From Micromonospora coerulea (GTDB taxonomy: Bacteria; Actinomycetota; Actinomycetes; Mycobacteriales; Micromonosporaceae), in NCBI RefSeq assembly GCF_016598485.1, contig NZ_JAEMUW010000025.1, forward strand, positions 16,714 to 80,713: DNA of 64,000 bases, written 5' to 3'. Positions 62,854 to 64,000 of the stretch are shown piece after piece. Within the stretch, counting starts at the first letter, position 1, and each line of letters starts with the position of its first letter. The notes beneath the pieces are model-generated. The model was not told the origin of the DNA and did no database searches. It saw only the letters and a list, made by a program, of their open reading frames with translations. The position numbers and the translations under genes are program-made.

Positions 62854-62889
62854 TTGCCTACTAAACCTATAGGCTTTGCCTTCTATAGT
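62854..62889 (+). promoter_or_regulatory. Promoter and operator candidate of the cysteine dioxygenase operon
   Basis: An AT-rich patch contains a TATAGT -10-like hexamer (62884-62889) and, upstream, the inverted repeat GCCTA-N9-TAGGC (62856-62874) that also holds the palindrome CCTATAGG (62866-62873). This layout suggests a repressor site over the -35 region, controlling sulfur-amino-acid oxidation. Confidence 0.5.
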
Positions 62890-62931
62890 GACGGAACACG
62901 TTCCGCTCCGCGCCGGAAGGACGATCCGCCC

Positions 62932-63384
62932 ATGACCAGCAGTCACCCGCCGGACCTGCTCGCCGTCGCCGCCCGGTACGCGGACCCCACCGGCTGGCCG
63001 GTCCCGCTGCGCTTCGACCGGGCGCAGCGGTGGTACGCCCGGCTCGCGGCCGGCCCCGACCACGAGGTCTGGGCGCTGAGCTGGCTGCCCGGCCAGGGCA
63101 CCGACCTGCACGACCACGGCGGCTCCGCCGGCGGCTTCCTGGTCGTCGCCGGCACCCTCACCGAGCAGACCGTCAGTGGCGGCCGACTGCGGCCGCACCG
63201 GCTCGCCACCGGCGCCGGCCGGCGCTTCGGCGCGCGGCACGTGCACGTCGTCACCAACCGGGGTGACCAGCCGGCGGTCAGCGTGCACGTCTACCGCCCC
63301 GCGCTGCGCCGGATGACCCGGTACCGGCTCCTCGACGGCCACCTCCGGATCGCCGAGGTCGCCGAGGCCGGCGTCGCCTGGTGA
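62932..63384 (+). CDS. Cysteine dioxygenase
   Basis: 150 residues, a compact bacterial cysteine dioxygenase of the cupin superfamily, which oxidises L-cysteine to cysteine sulfinate. Iron ligands: His60 and His62 in GTDLHDHGGSAGGF, and a third His in RHVHVVTNRG (103 or 105). Start ATG 62932 has a GGAAGGACGATCC ribosome site. It is followed 80 bases later by a rhodanese gene, a common pairing in actinobacterial sulfur metabolism. Confidence 0.87.
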   Translation: MTSSHPPDLLAVAARYADPTGWPVPLRFDRAQRWYARLAAGPDHEVWALSWLPGQGTDLHDHGGSAGGFLVVAGTLTEQTVSGGRLRPHRLATGAGRRFGARHVHVVTNRGDQPAVSVHVYRPALRRMTRYRLLDGHLRIAEVAEAGVAW

Positions 63385-63464
63385 CCGCCCACCACCCCGA
63401 ACCGTCCGCCGCCGCCCACCGTCCGAAGCCCCCGGCCGCCGCCCGGTCATGGAAGGACCCGACG

Positions 63465-63956
63465 ATGCCACCGACCCAGACCCGCACCGACAGCTGTCCG
63501 GCAGCGCCCGCCGACTCCCGGGGTATCGAGGAGATCCTCGCCGACGCCCGCGCCCGGCTGCGCCGGCTCGACCCCGAGCAGGCCCACCTCGCGTACCGGT
63601 CGGGGGCGCTGCTGGTCGACATCCGGCCGGCTGGCCAGCGCGCCGCGCACGGCACCGTACCCGGCTCCCTCGCCGTCGAACGCAACGTGCTCGAGTGGCG
63701 GTTCGACCCGCGCTGCCCGGCCCGGCTGCCCCAGGCCGTCGGCTACGACCTGCCGGTGGTGATCCTCTGCCAGGAGGGCTACACCTCCTCGCTGGCCGCC
63801 GCCGCCCTCCAGGATCTCGGCCTGCACCGGGCCACCGACGTGGTCGGCGGGTTCGCCGCCTGGCGCATCGCCGGTCTGCCCACGCTCGGCCCCACCCCGC
63901 CGCACCGCCCCTCGTCCGCCGCGCCCCCGGTCACCGCCGGCCGGGCGCACCGCTGA
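63465..63956 (+). CDS. Rhodanese-like sulfurtransferase
   Basis: 163 residues. A single rhodanese domain: LLVDIRPAGQRAAHGTVPGS, the active-site loop with Cys102 (VVILCQEGYTSSLAA) and VVGGFAAWRIAGLP. It transfers sulfane sulfur to thiophilic acceptors and probably works with the upstream cysteine dioxygenase. ATG 63465 is selected by its GGAAGGACCCGACG ribosome site; an upstream GTG at 63381 would overlap the dioxygenase stop. The Pro-rich C-terminus is non-conserved. Confidence 0.87.
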   Translation: MPPTQTRTDSCPAAPADSRGIEEILADARARLRRLDPEQAHLAYRSGALLVDIRPAGQRAAHGTVPGSLAVERNVLEWRFDPRCPARLPQAVGYDLPVVILCQEGYTSSLAAAALQDLGLHRATDVVGGFAAWRIAGLPTLGPTPPHRPSSAAPPVTAGRAHR

Positions 63957-64000
63957 CCGCCGCGCCGTCCCCGGCGTGGCGGGCGCGACCGCCAGCTCAG

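Overview
The window is very GC-rich (roughly 73-75% by eye) and gene-dense. It has GTG and TTG starts, GTGA/ATGA start-stop overlaps and proteins typical of filamentous actinobacteria: SecA2, GAF-ANTAR, DivIVA-like, a PknB-type kinase, DUF4383, DUF2231, TreY/TreZ/GlgX and GpgS. Protein style and gene content suggest a Micromonosporaceae chromosome, most likely Micromonospora; this is inference, because no rRNA or other taxonomic marker is present. I see no tRNA, rRNA, CRISPR array or prophage.

Layout. 1-4.9 kb: end of a Tat-exported M28 peptidase, an NDH-2-like oxidoreductase, a spermidine-synthase-like protein, a DUF2267/PCD-like protein and a STAS protein. 5-8.8 kb: a signalling block with a PAS-GAF-SpoIIE phosphatase, a translationally coupled CarH-like cobalamin module, a STAS antagonist and an Rcp1-like receiver. 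8.9-17.7 kb: cell-wall, stress and regulatory genes (DivIVA-like, lytic transglycosylase-like, EEP phosphatase, OsmC, Ser/Thr kinase, an ApbE/hydrolase relic, an OmpR-type two-component pair, AraC and VOC proteins). 17.8-23 kb: an envelope-type cluster (tiny membrane protein, methyltransferase, membrane phosphodiesterase/sulfatase), then citrate synthase. 23.1-31.1 kb: glycogen/trehalose metabolism (GT4 glycosyltransferase opposite glgX-treY-treZ). 31.2-33.4 kb: a SRPBCC protein and a zinc alcohol dehydrogenase. 33.4-35.5 kb: a mobile island with a repeat pair, a TnpB element bounded by imperfect terminal inverted repeats and a truncated GNAT gene. 35.5-44.9 kb: GCS2-family ligase, dehalogenase-like hydrolase, a baeRF/Rv2629-like protein coupled to a pyruvate-oxidase-like enzyme, an iron-containing redox enzyme, a CDGSH protein and an unknown. 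45.1-49.8 kb: a sigma-B/F-type sigma factor fused to STAS, ctaD, a STAS-HATPase protein and DUF4383. 49.9-56.3 kb: GT4, GpgS, a Gfo/Idh plus dehydrogenase pair and an ABC exporter with two frameshifts. 56.4-64 kb: secA2, GAF-ANTAR, DUF2231, methyltransferase, DUF3500, an internally deleted ankyrin gene, a cupin, cysteine dioxygenase and a rhodanese.

The most coherent theme is a general-stress partner-switching network. Six genes carry sigma-B-type promoters of the form GTTT-N15/16-GGG(T/A)A(G/C/T): the Ser/Thr kinase, OsmC, STAS-HATPase, DUF4383, GAF-ANTAR and DUF2231 genes. The window also encodes a matching sigma factor, a candidate anti-sigma kinase, two antagonists with the phosphorylatable Ser, a phosphatase and a possible B12/light input. 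Both fused STAS domains (on the sigma factor and on the HATPase protein) have lost the phosphoacceptor Ser (Ala337 and Pro59). Several loci show recent decay: deletion fusions at 13.5-14.0 and 62.2 kb, frameshifts at 55.4-55.9 kb and a truncation at 35.4 kb.
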